From positions 1 through 6,726 of the forward strand of contig CAMICF010000163.1 in NCBI GenBank assembly GCA_946222495.1: a stretch of 6,726 nucleotides of DNA. Direction: 5' to 3'. Origin of the DNA: an uncultured Janibacter sp. (GTDB lineage: Bacteria; Actinomycetota; Actinomycetes; Actinomycetales; Dermatophilaceae). How positions within the stretch are numbered: the stretch's first letter is position 1; every line of letters begins with the position of its first letter. A model generated the notes under the pieces. That model did no database searches and was not told the origin of the DNA. It saw only the letters and a program-made list of their open reading frames with translations. Of the stretch, positions 1 through 5,869 are shown one piece after another. Made by a program: the position numbers and the translations under genes.

Positions 1-1836
1 GGCATAGCTCGTCGCGGCCGCGGTGAAGGCCGCGACCGACCCGGCCTCGTTGATGCCGGTGTGCAGGAGCTGCCCCTGCTCGGACTCGCGGTAGGCGAGC
101 ATGAGGTCGGCGTCGACCGAGGTGTAGTTCTGCCCGTGCGGGTTGTAGATCTTCTTCGTGGGGAAGAAGGAGTCCATCCCGAAGGTGCGCGCCTCGTCGG
201 GGATGATCGGCACGATCCGGTCGCCGAACCCCTTCTCTCGCATGAGGTCCTTGATGAGCCGGACCCACGCCATCGTCGTGGCGATCTCCTGTTTGCCCGA
301 GCCCTTCGCCATCTGGCTGTAGGCCTTGTCCCCGGGCAGCGTCGGCGCGGTGTACTCGACACGCCGGTCGGGGAGCCCCCCGCCGAGCTTCTGGCGGCGC
401 TCCTTGAGGTACTGGATCGCCTCGTCGTCCTCGCCCGGGTGGTAGTAGGGCGGCAGGTAGGGGTCCTTCTCGAGCTGCTCGTCGGAGATCGGGATCCGCA
501 GCCCGTCGCGCAGGCCCTTGAGGTCCTCGATGGTCAGCTTCTTCATCTGGTGCGTCGCATTGCGACCGGCGAAGCTCGAGCCGAGGCCGTAGCCCTTGAT
601 CGTCTTCGCGAGGATGACGGTCGGCTGACCGGTGTGCTCCATCGCGGCGCGGTAGGCGGCGTAGACCTTGTTGTAGTCGTGGCCACCGCGCTTGAGCTTC
701 CACCACACGTCCGCGTCGGACCAGTCCTCGACGAGCTTGCGGGTCCGCGGGTCGCGGTTGAAGAAGTTCTCGCGCACGTAGGAACCGTCGTTGGCGCGGA
801 AGGTCTGGTAGTCGCCGTCCGGGGTCTGGTTCATGAGGTTGACCAGGGCCCCGTGGTGGTCGGCGGCGAGCAGCGGGTCCCAGCCGCGGCCCCACACGAC
901 CTTGATGACATTCCACCCCGCGCCGCGGAACTGGGCCTCGAGCTCCTGGATGATCTTGCCGTTGCCGCGCACCGGGCCGTCGAGCCGCTGCAGGTTGCAG
1001 TTGATGACGAAGGTGAGGTTGTCCAGCTCCTCGAAGGCCGCCGTCTGGAGGAGGCCACGGCTCTCCGGCTCGTCCATCTCGCCGTCGCCGAGGAAGGCCC
1101 ACACGTGCTGCTCGGAGGTGTCCTTGATGCCCCGGTTGTGCAGGTACTTGTTGAACTGCGCCTGGTAGATCGCGTTCATCGGGCCGATGCCCATGGAGAC
1201 CGTCGGGAACTCCCAGAACTCGGGCATGAGCCGGGGGTGCGGGTACGAGGGCAGACCGAGACCGGTGTCACCGGCGAGGTGGGCGGCCTCCTGGCGGAAG
1301 CTGTCCATCTGCTCCTCGCTGAGCCGCCCCTCGAGGAAGGCCCGGGCATACATGCCGGGGGAGGCGTGCCCCTGGAAGAAGATCTGGTCGCCGCCGCCGG
1401 GGTGGTCCTTGCCTCGCCAGAAGTGGTTGAAGCCCACCTCGTACATCGTCGCCGCGGAGGCGTAGGAGGAGATGTGGCCGCCGACGCCCACGCCCGGGCG
1501 CTGGGCGCGGTGCACCTGGATCGCGGCATTCCAGCGGATCCAGGCGCGGTAGCGGCGCTCGACGTCCTCGTCGCCGGGGTACCACGGCTCGTTGGTGGGG
1601 GAGATGGTGTTGACGTAGTCGGTCGTCGTCAGCGAGGGGACCCCGACGCTCTTCATCCGGGCCCGCTCGAGCAGGCGGAGCATCACGTAACGGGCCCGCT
1701 CGCGGCCGGACTCATCGATGAGCGCATCGATGGACTCGAGCCACTCGGCCGTCTCCTCGGAGTTGATGTCCGGCAAGTGGGTCGGAATCCCGTTGAGGAT
1801 GGGTCCGTCGCTGAGGTGATCTGCCGATCCGGGCAC
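1..1836 (-). CDS. aceE: Pyruvate dehydrogenase E1 component, homodimeric type (3' end cut by window)
   Basis: Thiamine diphosphate (ThDP)-dependent E1 subunit that decarboxylates pyruvate and passes the acetyl group to the lipoyl E2 of the cytosolic pyruvate dehydrogenase complex. The visible 612 residues match AceE from the N-terminus. The ThDP/Mg site is GDGEMDEPES (250-259) with the second Mg-binding Asn in VINCNLQRLDGPV (N281, 30 residues after D251, the spacing seen in E. coli). H429 in the segment NATHQMKK corresponds to the mobile active-site loop histidine, and E597 in HTGINEAGS to the catalytic glutamate of the pyrimidine-binding domain. The family is about 900 residues, so roughly the last 300 lie outside the window. 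The GTG start is chosen because AAAGGA lies 7 bases upstream and no other in-frame start is nearby. It lies downstream of fdhD on the same strand and could be cotranscribed or have its own promoter in the 76-base gap. No frameshift or lost motif is seen. Confidence 0.97.
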   Translation of the reverse strand, partial: MPGSADHLSDGPILNGIPTHLPDINSEETAEWLESIDALIDESGRERARYVMLRLLERARMKSVGVPSLTTTDYVNTISPTNEPWYPGDEDVERRYRAWIRWNAAIQVHRAQRPGVGVGGHISSYASAATMYEVGFNHFWRGKDHPGGGDQIFFQGHASPGMYARAFLEGRLSEEQMDSFRQEAAHLAGDTGLGLPSYPHPRLMPEFWEFPTVSMGIGPMNAIYQAQFNKYLHNRGIKDTSEQHVWAFLGDGEMDEPESRGLLQTAAFEELDNLTFVINCNLQRLDGPVRGNGKIIQELEAQFRGAGWNVIKVVWGRGWDPLLAADHHGALVNLMNQTPDGDYQTFRANDGSYVRENFFNRDPRTRKLVEDWSDADVWWKLKRGGHDYNKVYAAYRAAMEHTGQPTVILAKTIKGYGLGSSFAGRNATHQMKKLTIEDLKGLRDGLRIPISDEQLEKDPYLPPYYHPGEDDEAIQYLKERRQKLGGGLPDRRVEYTAPTLPGDKAYSQMAKGSGKQEIATTMAWVRLIKDLMREKGFGDRIVPIIPDEARTFGMDSFFPTKKIYNPHGQNYTSVDADLMLAYRESEQGQLLHTGINEAGSVAAFTAAATSYA

Positions 1837-1843
1837 GTCGTCG

Positions 1844-1851
1844 TCCTTTCC
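1844..1851 (-). promoter_or_regulatory. Ribosome binding site of aceE
   Basis: Read on the minus strand this is GGAAAGGA, ending 7 bases before the GTG at 1836. It decides the aceE start: the ATG about 20 bases further upstream is out of frame. Confidence 0.75.
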
Positions 1852-1867
1852 AAGACCATTCCCCCGG

Positions 1868-1889
1868 TGGGTGTCGGAGGACACACCCA
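1868..1889 (-). promoter_or_regulatory. Imperfect stem-loop between fdhD and aceE
   Basis: On the plus strand TGGGTGTC (1868-1875) pairs with GACACACCCA (1880-1889) around a GGAG loop: an 8-bp stem with a 2-base bulge in one arm. It lies 23 bases past the fdhD stop and about 31 bases before the aceE start. No U-run follows it on the minus strand, so a classical intrinsic terminator is not shown. It could be a U-less actinobacterial terminator or attenuator, an operator for a regulator of aceE, or chance in GC-rich DNA. Confidence 0.35.
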
Positions 1890-1912
1890 TCTTCCCCCGC
1901 AGGTGGTGCGCG

Positions 1913-2797
1913 TCACAAACCGGGTGGGTCCCCGATCCGCTGCGGGTGGGTGTAGGCCGTGGCGCGCGGCTCCCGCACGAACCCGAGCAGCGTCAGCCCG
2001 GAGCGCTCCGCGACCTCGACGGCCAGCGTCGTCGCCGCCGAGACGCACGCGAGGACGGGCACCCCGGCGACCGCAGCCTTCTGCGCGATCTCGAAGCCGG
2101 CCCGGGAGGAGACGAGGAGCGCGTGACCACGCAGGGGGAGACGCCCTTCGCGCGCCGCCCACCCGATGACCTTGTCCACCGCGTTGTGCCGGCCGATGTC
2201 CTCACGGACGACGAGGACGGAGCCCTCCGGGGAGAGGAGAGCGGCGGCGTGGACGCCTCCGGTCGCCTCGAAGACCTTCTGGCGCTCGCGCATCGCGGCC
2301 ATGCCGGCGTGGACCGAGGCGAGCGGGAAGCGCGCCGGGTCGGTGGAGGGGGAGTGGGGCAGGGCCTCGAGGAGGTCGTCGACCGAGGTGGACCCGCAGA
2401 CACCGCACGCGCTCGTCGCGACCTCCGTCCGCTCGGTGATCGGCCGTCGCAGCGCCACACCCGCGGCGAGCGTCACCTCGACGACGTTGAAGGTCGGTGA
2501 CCCGTCCGGCCCCGTGTCGGTGCAGTGCATCATCGTCGCGACGTCCTCGCCGCTGCCGATGAGGCCCTCCGCGACGAGGTGGCCCAGGGTGAGGTCGAAG
2601 TCGTCGCCGGGCAGGCGCATCGTCGTCGTCACCGTCGTCGACGGCGGACGAAGGGGGTTCCCCCCGGCCGGGATGCCGCCCTCCGGCAGCGCGGCGACCC
2701 GGATCTCGAGCGGCTCCTCGACGACCACGGGCTCGATCCGCCCGACCTCGACGTCGCCCATCCGGCGCACGCGGAGTCGTTGCGTCATCCGTCCCAT
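1913..2797 (-). CDS. fdhD: Formate dehydrogenase accessory sulfurtransferase FdhD
   Basis: Cytosolic protein that, in E. coli, takes sulfur from the cysteine desulfurase IscS and passes it to the molybdenum bis-MGD cofactor, which formate dehydrogenase needs for activity. The 294-residue product shows the family marks: EEPLEIRV near 27-34, PGDDFDLTLGHLVAEGLI (63-80), the sulfur-transfer loop SACGVCGS with C131 and C134, REDIGRHNAVDKV (198-210) and SSRAGFEIAQKA (230-241). The ATG at 2797 is chosen because GAGAGG lies 7 bases upstream; an in-frame ATG at 2788 is the alternative. An extra Gly/Pro-rich stretch of about 15-20 residues (roughly 36-56) sits where most members have a short turn. No formate dehydrogenase or molybdenum cofactor gene is visible nearby, so the partner enzyme must be elsewhere. 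The family assignment is firm; the exact substrate enzyme is not known. Confidence 0.95.
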   Translation of the reverse strand: MGRMTQRLRVRRMGDVEVGRIEPVVVEEPLEIRVAALPEGGIPAGGNPLRPPSTTVTTTMRLPGDDFDLTLGHLVAEGLIGSGEDVATMMHCTDTGPDGSPTFNVVEVTLAAGVALRRPITERTEVATSACGVCGSTSVDDLLEALPHSPSTDPARFPLASVHAGMAAMRERQKVFEATGGVHAAALLSPEGSVLVVREDIGRHNAVDKVIGWAAREGRLPLRGHALLVSSRAGFEIAQKAAVAGVPVLACVSAATTLAVEVAERSGLTLLGFVREPRATAYTHPQRIGDPPGL

Positions 2798-2801
2798 CGG
2801 T

Positions 2802-2810
2802 CCACCTCTC
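2802..2810 (-). promoter_or_regulatory. Ribosome binding site of fdhD
   Basis: On the minus strand the bases read GAGAGGTGG; the GAGAGG core ends 7 bases before the ATG at 2797. This favours the first ATG over the in-frame ATG at 2788, which has only GGGACGG in front of it. Confidence 0.65.
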
Positions 2811-2829
2811 GAGCATCGCCCACCCGCTC

Positions 2830-2835
2830 AGCCTA
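2830..2835 (-). promoter_or_regulatory. Possible -10 element for fdhD in the divergent spacer
   Basis: The minus strand reads TAGGCT, which fits the actinobacterial TANNNT -10 pattern. It would place the transcript start near 2823 and leave a leader of about 25 bases containing the ribosome binding site. No good -35 hexamer is seen 17-18 bases upstream, so this is tentative. The rest of the 64-base spacer (2798-2861) must also hold the start of the rightward transcript. Confidence 0.3.
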
Positions 2836-2861
2836 CGGATGCCGTCTGGTGTGATGGTTGC

Positions 2862-3386
2862 GTGGACCAACCTGCCGCAGAGCCCCCTTCGCGCCAGCCG
2901 TCCGTGCTGCCGCTCACCGGGGACGACGGGGCCGCCTGGCGGCCGGTCTCCCCGGAGCTCGACACGGTGCGGCGGGTCACCGCGACGGCGATCATCCTGC
3001 CGCTCGTGGCCGTGTCGGTCGTCCTGGGCGTCCTGCTCACCCCCTGGATCGCCCTGACCGGCATCGCCCTGATGCTCCTGTGGCTGTGGCTCATGTGGCT
3101 CGTCCCGCTGCAGGTCGAGGCGATCAGCTGGGCCGAGCTCCCGGAGGAGCTCGCGATCCGCAAGGGGCGGCTGTGGCGCTCGATGGTGACCATCCCGTAC
3201 GGCCGGATCCAGTACGTCGACCTCTCCTCGGGTCCCTACAAGCGGCGGAAGGGGCTCGCCGACATCTCCGTCAACACCGCCTCCCCGGCGAGCAGCGGCG
3301 ACCTTCCCGGCCTGCCCGTCGAGGTCGCCGAAGAGCTGCGGGTGCGGCTGTCCGCCCACGGTGAGGCGCAGCGGGCCGGCCTGTGA
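2862..3386 (+). CDS. PH-domain (DUF304, YdbS-like) membrane protein
   Basis: Small membrane protein of 174 residues with a single bacterial PH-like (bPH2/DUF304) domain. A polar N-terminal tail (1-38) is followed by two hydrophobic segments at about 41-59 and 62-82 that should form a membrane hairpin. The domain then runs from about 86 to 165, with the family core IPYGRIQYVDLSSGPYKRRKGL (111-132 in part) followed by a beta strand ADISVNTAS and a final helix EVAEELRVRL. The GTG at 2862 is the first start in frame after the divergent spacer and gives the usual family length. It has no convincing Shine-Dalgarno site; GTG at 2904 is an alternative. Its stop overlaps the next start by 4 bases, so the two are almost certainly cotranscribed and translationally coupled, as ydbS and ydbT are paired in Bacillus. 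Function is not known; in B. subtilis the pair is linked to resistance against antimicrobials made by other bacilli. Confidence 0.85.
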   Translation: MDQPAAEPPSRQPSVLPLTGDDGAAWRPVSPELDTVRRVTATAIILPLVAVSVVLGVLLTPWIALTGIALMLLWLWLMWLVPLQVEAISWAELPEELAIRKGRLWRSMVTIPYGRIQYVDLSSGPYKRRKGLADISVNTASPASSGDLPGLPVEVAEELRVRLSAHGEAQRAGL

Positions 3387-4870
3387 GCGCCCCCGAGCCG
3401 GAGGGCTTCACGCGCGTCCACCCGATCTCTCCCTTCATCCGGGGCGGCCTCGTCGCCCTCGCCGTCGTCGGCTACTTCGTCACCCAGCAGATCGACGCGG
3501 TCCTCTCGACCATCGGTGACCTGCCCGACGCGGGGCACGAGGGCGTCGGTCCCCACCCCCTGCTCCAGCTCGGCGCCGCGGCGCTCGTCGTCGTCGGTGC
3601 GCTCGTGCTCGGTCTGCTCTCCTGGTGGTTCACGCGGTTCCGCCTGGGCGAGGAGACCCTGGAGATGACGACGGGCGCGATCTTCCGTGAGCACCGGGAG
3701 GTCCGCTACGACCGGATCCAGGCCGTGGACGTCGTCCGTCCCCTGCTCGCCCGTCTCTGCGGGCTCTCCGAGGTGCGGATCGAGTCGGCCGGGGGTGGGG
3801 ACTCGCACGTGAGGATCGCCTACCTCCGCCGCCGTGCCGCCGAGGACGTCCGCTCCCGACTCCTCCGGCTCGCCGAGGAGGCCCATGGACCCGCACCGGC
3901 CGCGGAGTCCGGGACCGACCGGCGGCCGGAGGGCCACGAGCCGGCCGAGGGCCCCGGCACCGACCTGCCGGGACGGGGTGCGGCCGTCCGTCCGGTCCTC
4001 GCCGTCCCGTCCCGGCGCATCATCGCCTCGGTCCTGCTCAGCTGGGACGCGGTCCTCGTCACGCTCTACGCCATCGGCGCACTCATCCTCGCCAGCTTCG
4101 GTGCCGCCTCGATCAGCAGCGGATTCCTGCCCGTCGTCCTCGTCAACGGCCTCCGCGCCTTCGGCCGGCTCTCGCGCTGGTACGGCCTGAGGATCGGGCT
4201 GCGCGGCGACACCGTGACCATCGAGCGCGGGCTGACCGACACCCGCACCTCCTCGGTGCCGCTGCACCGCGTGCAGGCCCTGGAGATCCACCAGCCCGTG
4301 CTGTGGCGGCGCGCCGGGTGGTGGTCGCTCAAGGTCAACGTCGCCGGTGCCCGGATCGGGTCGGCGACCGATGACGCGGCCGACGACGTCCTCGTCCCGG
4401 TCGCGACGACGCGGGAGGTGCTCGACCTGCTCGAGGTGGTCACCGGGGACCCGCGGACCACGGCCGAGGTGGCCTCGCTCGTCGAGGGGACGCCCCGCGG
4501 CTTCGTCGGCGAGCCCCGGAGGGCCCGGTGGCTGCACCCCTTCGCTTACCGGCGGATCGGCTACCTGCCCGGGACCCGGGCCGTGATCACCCGTGGCGGC
4601 TGGGTCGCCCCGCGGCTGCAGGTCGTGCCCTGGGGGCGGATCCAGTCGCTCAAGGTCGAGCAGGGCCCGGTGGCCCGCCGGCTCGGGCTGGCGAGCGTCG
4701 GCCTCGTGAGCACGATGGGGCCGGTCCTCCCGGAGGTGGAGCACCTGGCGCAGGGCGACGCGGAGCGTCTGGCGGACCTCGCATCGAGGCGCTCGAGCCA
4801 CGCGCGGCACCGTCCTCGCGGCCTCGTTGGTTGCGATCCGACGCCGGACACGGTGGACTGTGACCGATGA
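3383..4870 (+). CDS. Triple PH-domain (DUF304, YdbT-like) membrane protein
   Basis: A 495-residue partner of the preceding protein. Hydrophobic segments lie at about 20-36 and 61-82, then a first bPH2 domain (about 84-166, core YDRIQAVDVVRPLLARLCGL). A charged Gly/Pro/Glu-rich linker (167-203) follows, then hydrophobic segments at about 212-240 and perhaps 245-258. A second domain (about 265-352, core LHRVQALEIHQPVLWRRAGW) and a third (about 384-468, core WGRIQSLKVEQGPVARRLGL) complete the protein. This layout is that of B. subtilis YdbT and its relatives. The GTG start lies inside the stop of the upstream gene (GTGA overlap). The last 25 residues are low in hydrophobicity, look unrelated to the PH fold and may be a species-specific tail. 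The domains are expected to face the cytosol, but no ligand or enzyme activity can be read from the sequence; a structural or stress-resistance role in the membrane is an inference. Confidence 0.88.
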   Translation: MSAPEPEGFTRVHPISPFIRGGLVALAVVGYFVTQQIDAVLSTIGDLPDAGHEGVGPHPLLQLGAAALVVVGALVLGLLSWWFTRFRLGEETLEMTTGAIFREHREVRYDRIQAVDVVRPLLARLCGLSEVRIESAGGGDSHVRIAYLRRRAAEDVRSRLLRLAEEAHGPAPAAESGTDRRPEGHEPAEGPGTDLPGRGAAVRPVLAVPSRRIIASVLLSWDAVLVTLYAIGALILASFGAASISSGFLPVVLVNGLRAFGRLSRWYGLRIGLRGDTVTIERGLTDTRTSSVPLHRVQALEIHQPVLWRRAGWWSLKVNVAGARIGSATDDAADDVLVPVATTREVLDLLEVVTGDPRTTAEVASLVEGTPRGFVGEPRRARWLHPFAYRRIGYLPGTRAVITRGGWVAPRLQVVPWGRIQSLKVEQGPVARRLGLASVGLVSTMGPVLPEVEHLAQGDAERLADLASRRSSHARHRPRGLVGCDPTPDTVDCDR

Positions 4871-4886
4871 ATGAGCAGCCAGCAGC

Positions 4887-4894
4887 AGAAGGGA
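4887..4894 (+). promoter_or_regulatory. Ribosome binding site of the DUF3052 gene
   Basis: AGAAGGGA ends 8 bases before GTG at 4903. It is the reason for preferring that start over the in-frame ATG at 4867, which overlaps the upstream stop as ATGA but has no clear Shine-Dalgarno site. Confidence 0.6.
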
Positions 4895-4902
4895 CCACTT
4901 CA

Positions 4903-5337
4903 GTGACGGGCCAGTCGACGGATCCGGGCGAGGATCTCGCCAAGGACGCCGTGTCCAAGTTGGGCTTCGAGCACGACCAGATCGTGCAGGAGTACGGCTG
5001 GGACGACGACGTGGACGAGGCCCTCCGCGTGGCCATCGAGGCCGTCGTCGGCGAGGAGCTCGAGGACGAGGGCTACACCGGTGTCGTCGACGCGGTCATC
5101 ATGTGGTGGCGCGACGACGACGGTGATCTCACCGATGCCCTCGTCGACACCCTGGGCACGCTCGCCGAGGGGTCTTCGATCGTGCTGCTCACGCCCCGCC
5201 CCGGCCAGGACGGCGAGGTCGACCCCAGCGAGGTCGACGAGGCGGCCACGACCGCCGGCCTGCACACCTCGGGCAACGTCATGTGCTCCGAGGACTGGGT
5301 CGCGACCCGGTTGGCCGCCCGCAAGGGCGTCGCCTGA
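4903..5337 (+). CDS. DUF3052 family protein of unknown function
   Basis: Small acidic soluble protein of 144 residues from the GTG at 4903 (156 if the ATG at 4867 is used). It matches the actinobacterial DUF3052 family, whose M. tuberculosis member is Rv2239c: LAKDAVSKLGFEHDQIVQEYGWDDD near 12-36, then VVDAVIMWWRDDDGDLTDALVDTL (61-84 in part) and IVLLTPRPGQDGEVDPSEVDEAA (93-115 in part). About 34 of 144 residues are Asp or Glu against 8 Lys or Arg. No membrane segment, signal peptide or catalytic motif is visible; the one cysteine is C128. The C-terminal part alternates strand and helix, as in small alpha/beta proteins. It follows the PH pair closely and precedes the peroxiredoxin by 23 bases; the pairing with ahpE is the conserved part of this context. 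Its role is unknown, and a link to redox stress would be guilt by association only. Confidence 0.88.
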   Translation: MTGQSTDPGEDLAKDAVSKLGFEHDQIVQEYGWDDDVDEALRVAIEAVVGEELEDEGYTGVVDAVIMWWRDDDGDLTDALVDTLGTLAEGSSIVLLTPRPGQDGEVDPSEVDEAATTAGLHTSGNVMCSEDWVATRLAARKGVA

Positions 5338-5360
5338 GCCATCACTGGCACACTGCCGGC

Positions 5361-5858
5361 ATGAGCCAGCACCCGCCCGCCGTCGGCGACATCGCCCCGG
5401 ACTTCACCCTGCGCGACCAGAACGGCGCCGAGGTGACCCTCGGTGCACTGACGGCGGGGCGGGCCGTGCTCATCGTCTTCTACCCCTTCGCCTTCTCGGG
5501 GATCTGCACGGGGGAGCTGCGGGAGATCCGTGACGACCTGGGCCGCTTCGAGTCGCCGGACGTCACGACCGTGGCGATCTCCTGCGACCCGATGTTCAGC
5601 CTCCGGGCATGGGCGGACCGGGAGGGCTACTTCTTCCCGCTGCTCTCCGACTTCTGGCCGCACGGGGCCGTCGCCGACGCGTACGGCGTCCTCGACCACT
5701 CCGCCGGGATGGCCCTCCGCGGCACCTTCCTCGTCGGCCGCGACGGTCGCATCGCCTGGCAGCTGGTGAACCCGCCGGGGGAGCGGCGCGACTTCTCCGG
5801 CTACCACTCGGCTCTCGCCGGGCTGCTCGGCACGGGCCCGAGCCCCGTCGGCCGGTAG
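5361..5858 (+). CDS. ahpE: AhpE-like peroxiredoxin
   Basis: Thiol peroxidase of 165 residues in the AhpE class, which reduces hydroperoxides and peroxynitrite in the cytosol; the M. tuberculosis enzyme is recycled through mycothiol and mycoredoxin-1. The thioredoxin fold begins at GDIAPDFTLRDQNG (9-22). The active-site motif is YPFAFSGICTGEL with P42, S46 and the peroxidatic C49, and the conserved arginine is R120 in ALRGTF. The block PLLSDFWPHGAV (93-104) is a close match to AhpE. A second cysteine, C75 in AISCDP, is absent from the M. tuberculosis protein as I recall it and could act as a resolving residue. The ATG at 5361 gives the normal family length; no Shine-Dalgarno site precedes it, and the 23-base gap after the DUF3052 stop holds CACACT 6 bases before the ATG, a weak -10 candidate. 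Cotranscription with the DUF3052 gene is still likely. Confidence 0.93.
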   Translation: MSQHPPAVGDIAPDFTLRDQNGAEVTLGALTAGRAVLIVFYPFAFSGICTGELREIRDDLGRFESPDVTTVAISCDPMFSLRAWADREGYFFPLLSDFWPHGAVADAYGVLDHSAGMALRGTFLVGRDGRIAWQLVNPPGERRDFSGYHSALAGLLGTGPSPVGR

Positions 5859-5861
5859 TCT
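5856..5861 (+). promoter_or_regulatory. Possible -10 element for a leaderless oxygenase transcript
   Basis: TAGTCT fits TANNNT and lies 8 bases before the ATG at 5870, so transcription would begin at or next to the start codon. Its first three bases are the stop codon of the peroxiredoxin gene. There is no Shine-Dalgarno site in the 11-base gap, which agrees with a leaderless mRNA. No clear -35 is present, a common state in actinobacterial promoters. Confidence 0.4.
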
Positions 5862-5869
5862 CGCGCGTC

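Noticed and set aside
1905..1920. TGTGA half-site (minus strand) over the fdhD stop as a CRP/GlxR-type operator for aceE
   Set aside because: Only one half of the TGTGA-N6-TCACA palindrome is present; the second half does not match.
61..2169. A 702-codon plus-strand open frame opposite aceE and the end of fdhD
   Set aside because: It is antisense to two firmly identified genes, has Leu/Val/Arg/Gly-rich composition with no recognisable domain, and is the kind of long frame that high-GC codon use creates on the opposite strand.
2166..2861. Upstream in-frame extension of the first PH-domain gene to an ATG at 2166
   Set aside because: The extension would run antisense through most of fdhD, is Ser/Arg/Pro-rich, and the PH protein has normal length from the GTG at 2862.
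3236..4810. A 524-codon minus-strand open frame opposite the triple PH-domain gene
   Set aside because: Its composition (Arg, Gly, Asp, Pro, Glu in short repeats) is the reverse-complement shadow of the PH-domain coding sequence, and no domain is visible.
4826..4861. Possible promoter (TTGCGA, 17 bases, TGGACT) for the DUF3052 gene inside the end of the upstream gene
   Set aside because: The -10 match is poor (no TA at its start) and nothing else supports it.
5338..5360. Small inverted repeats (GCCA...TGGC and GGCA...TGCC) before the peroxiredoxin start
   Set aside because: Stems of only 4 bp with 3-4 base loops are expected by chance in GC-rich DNA.
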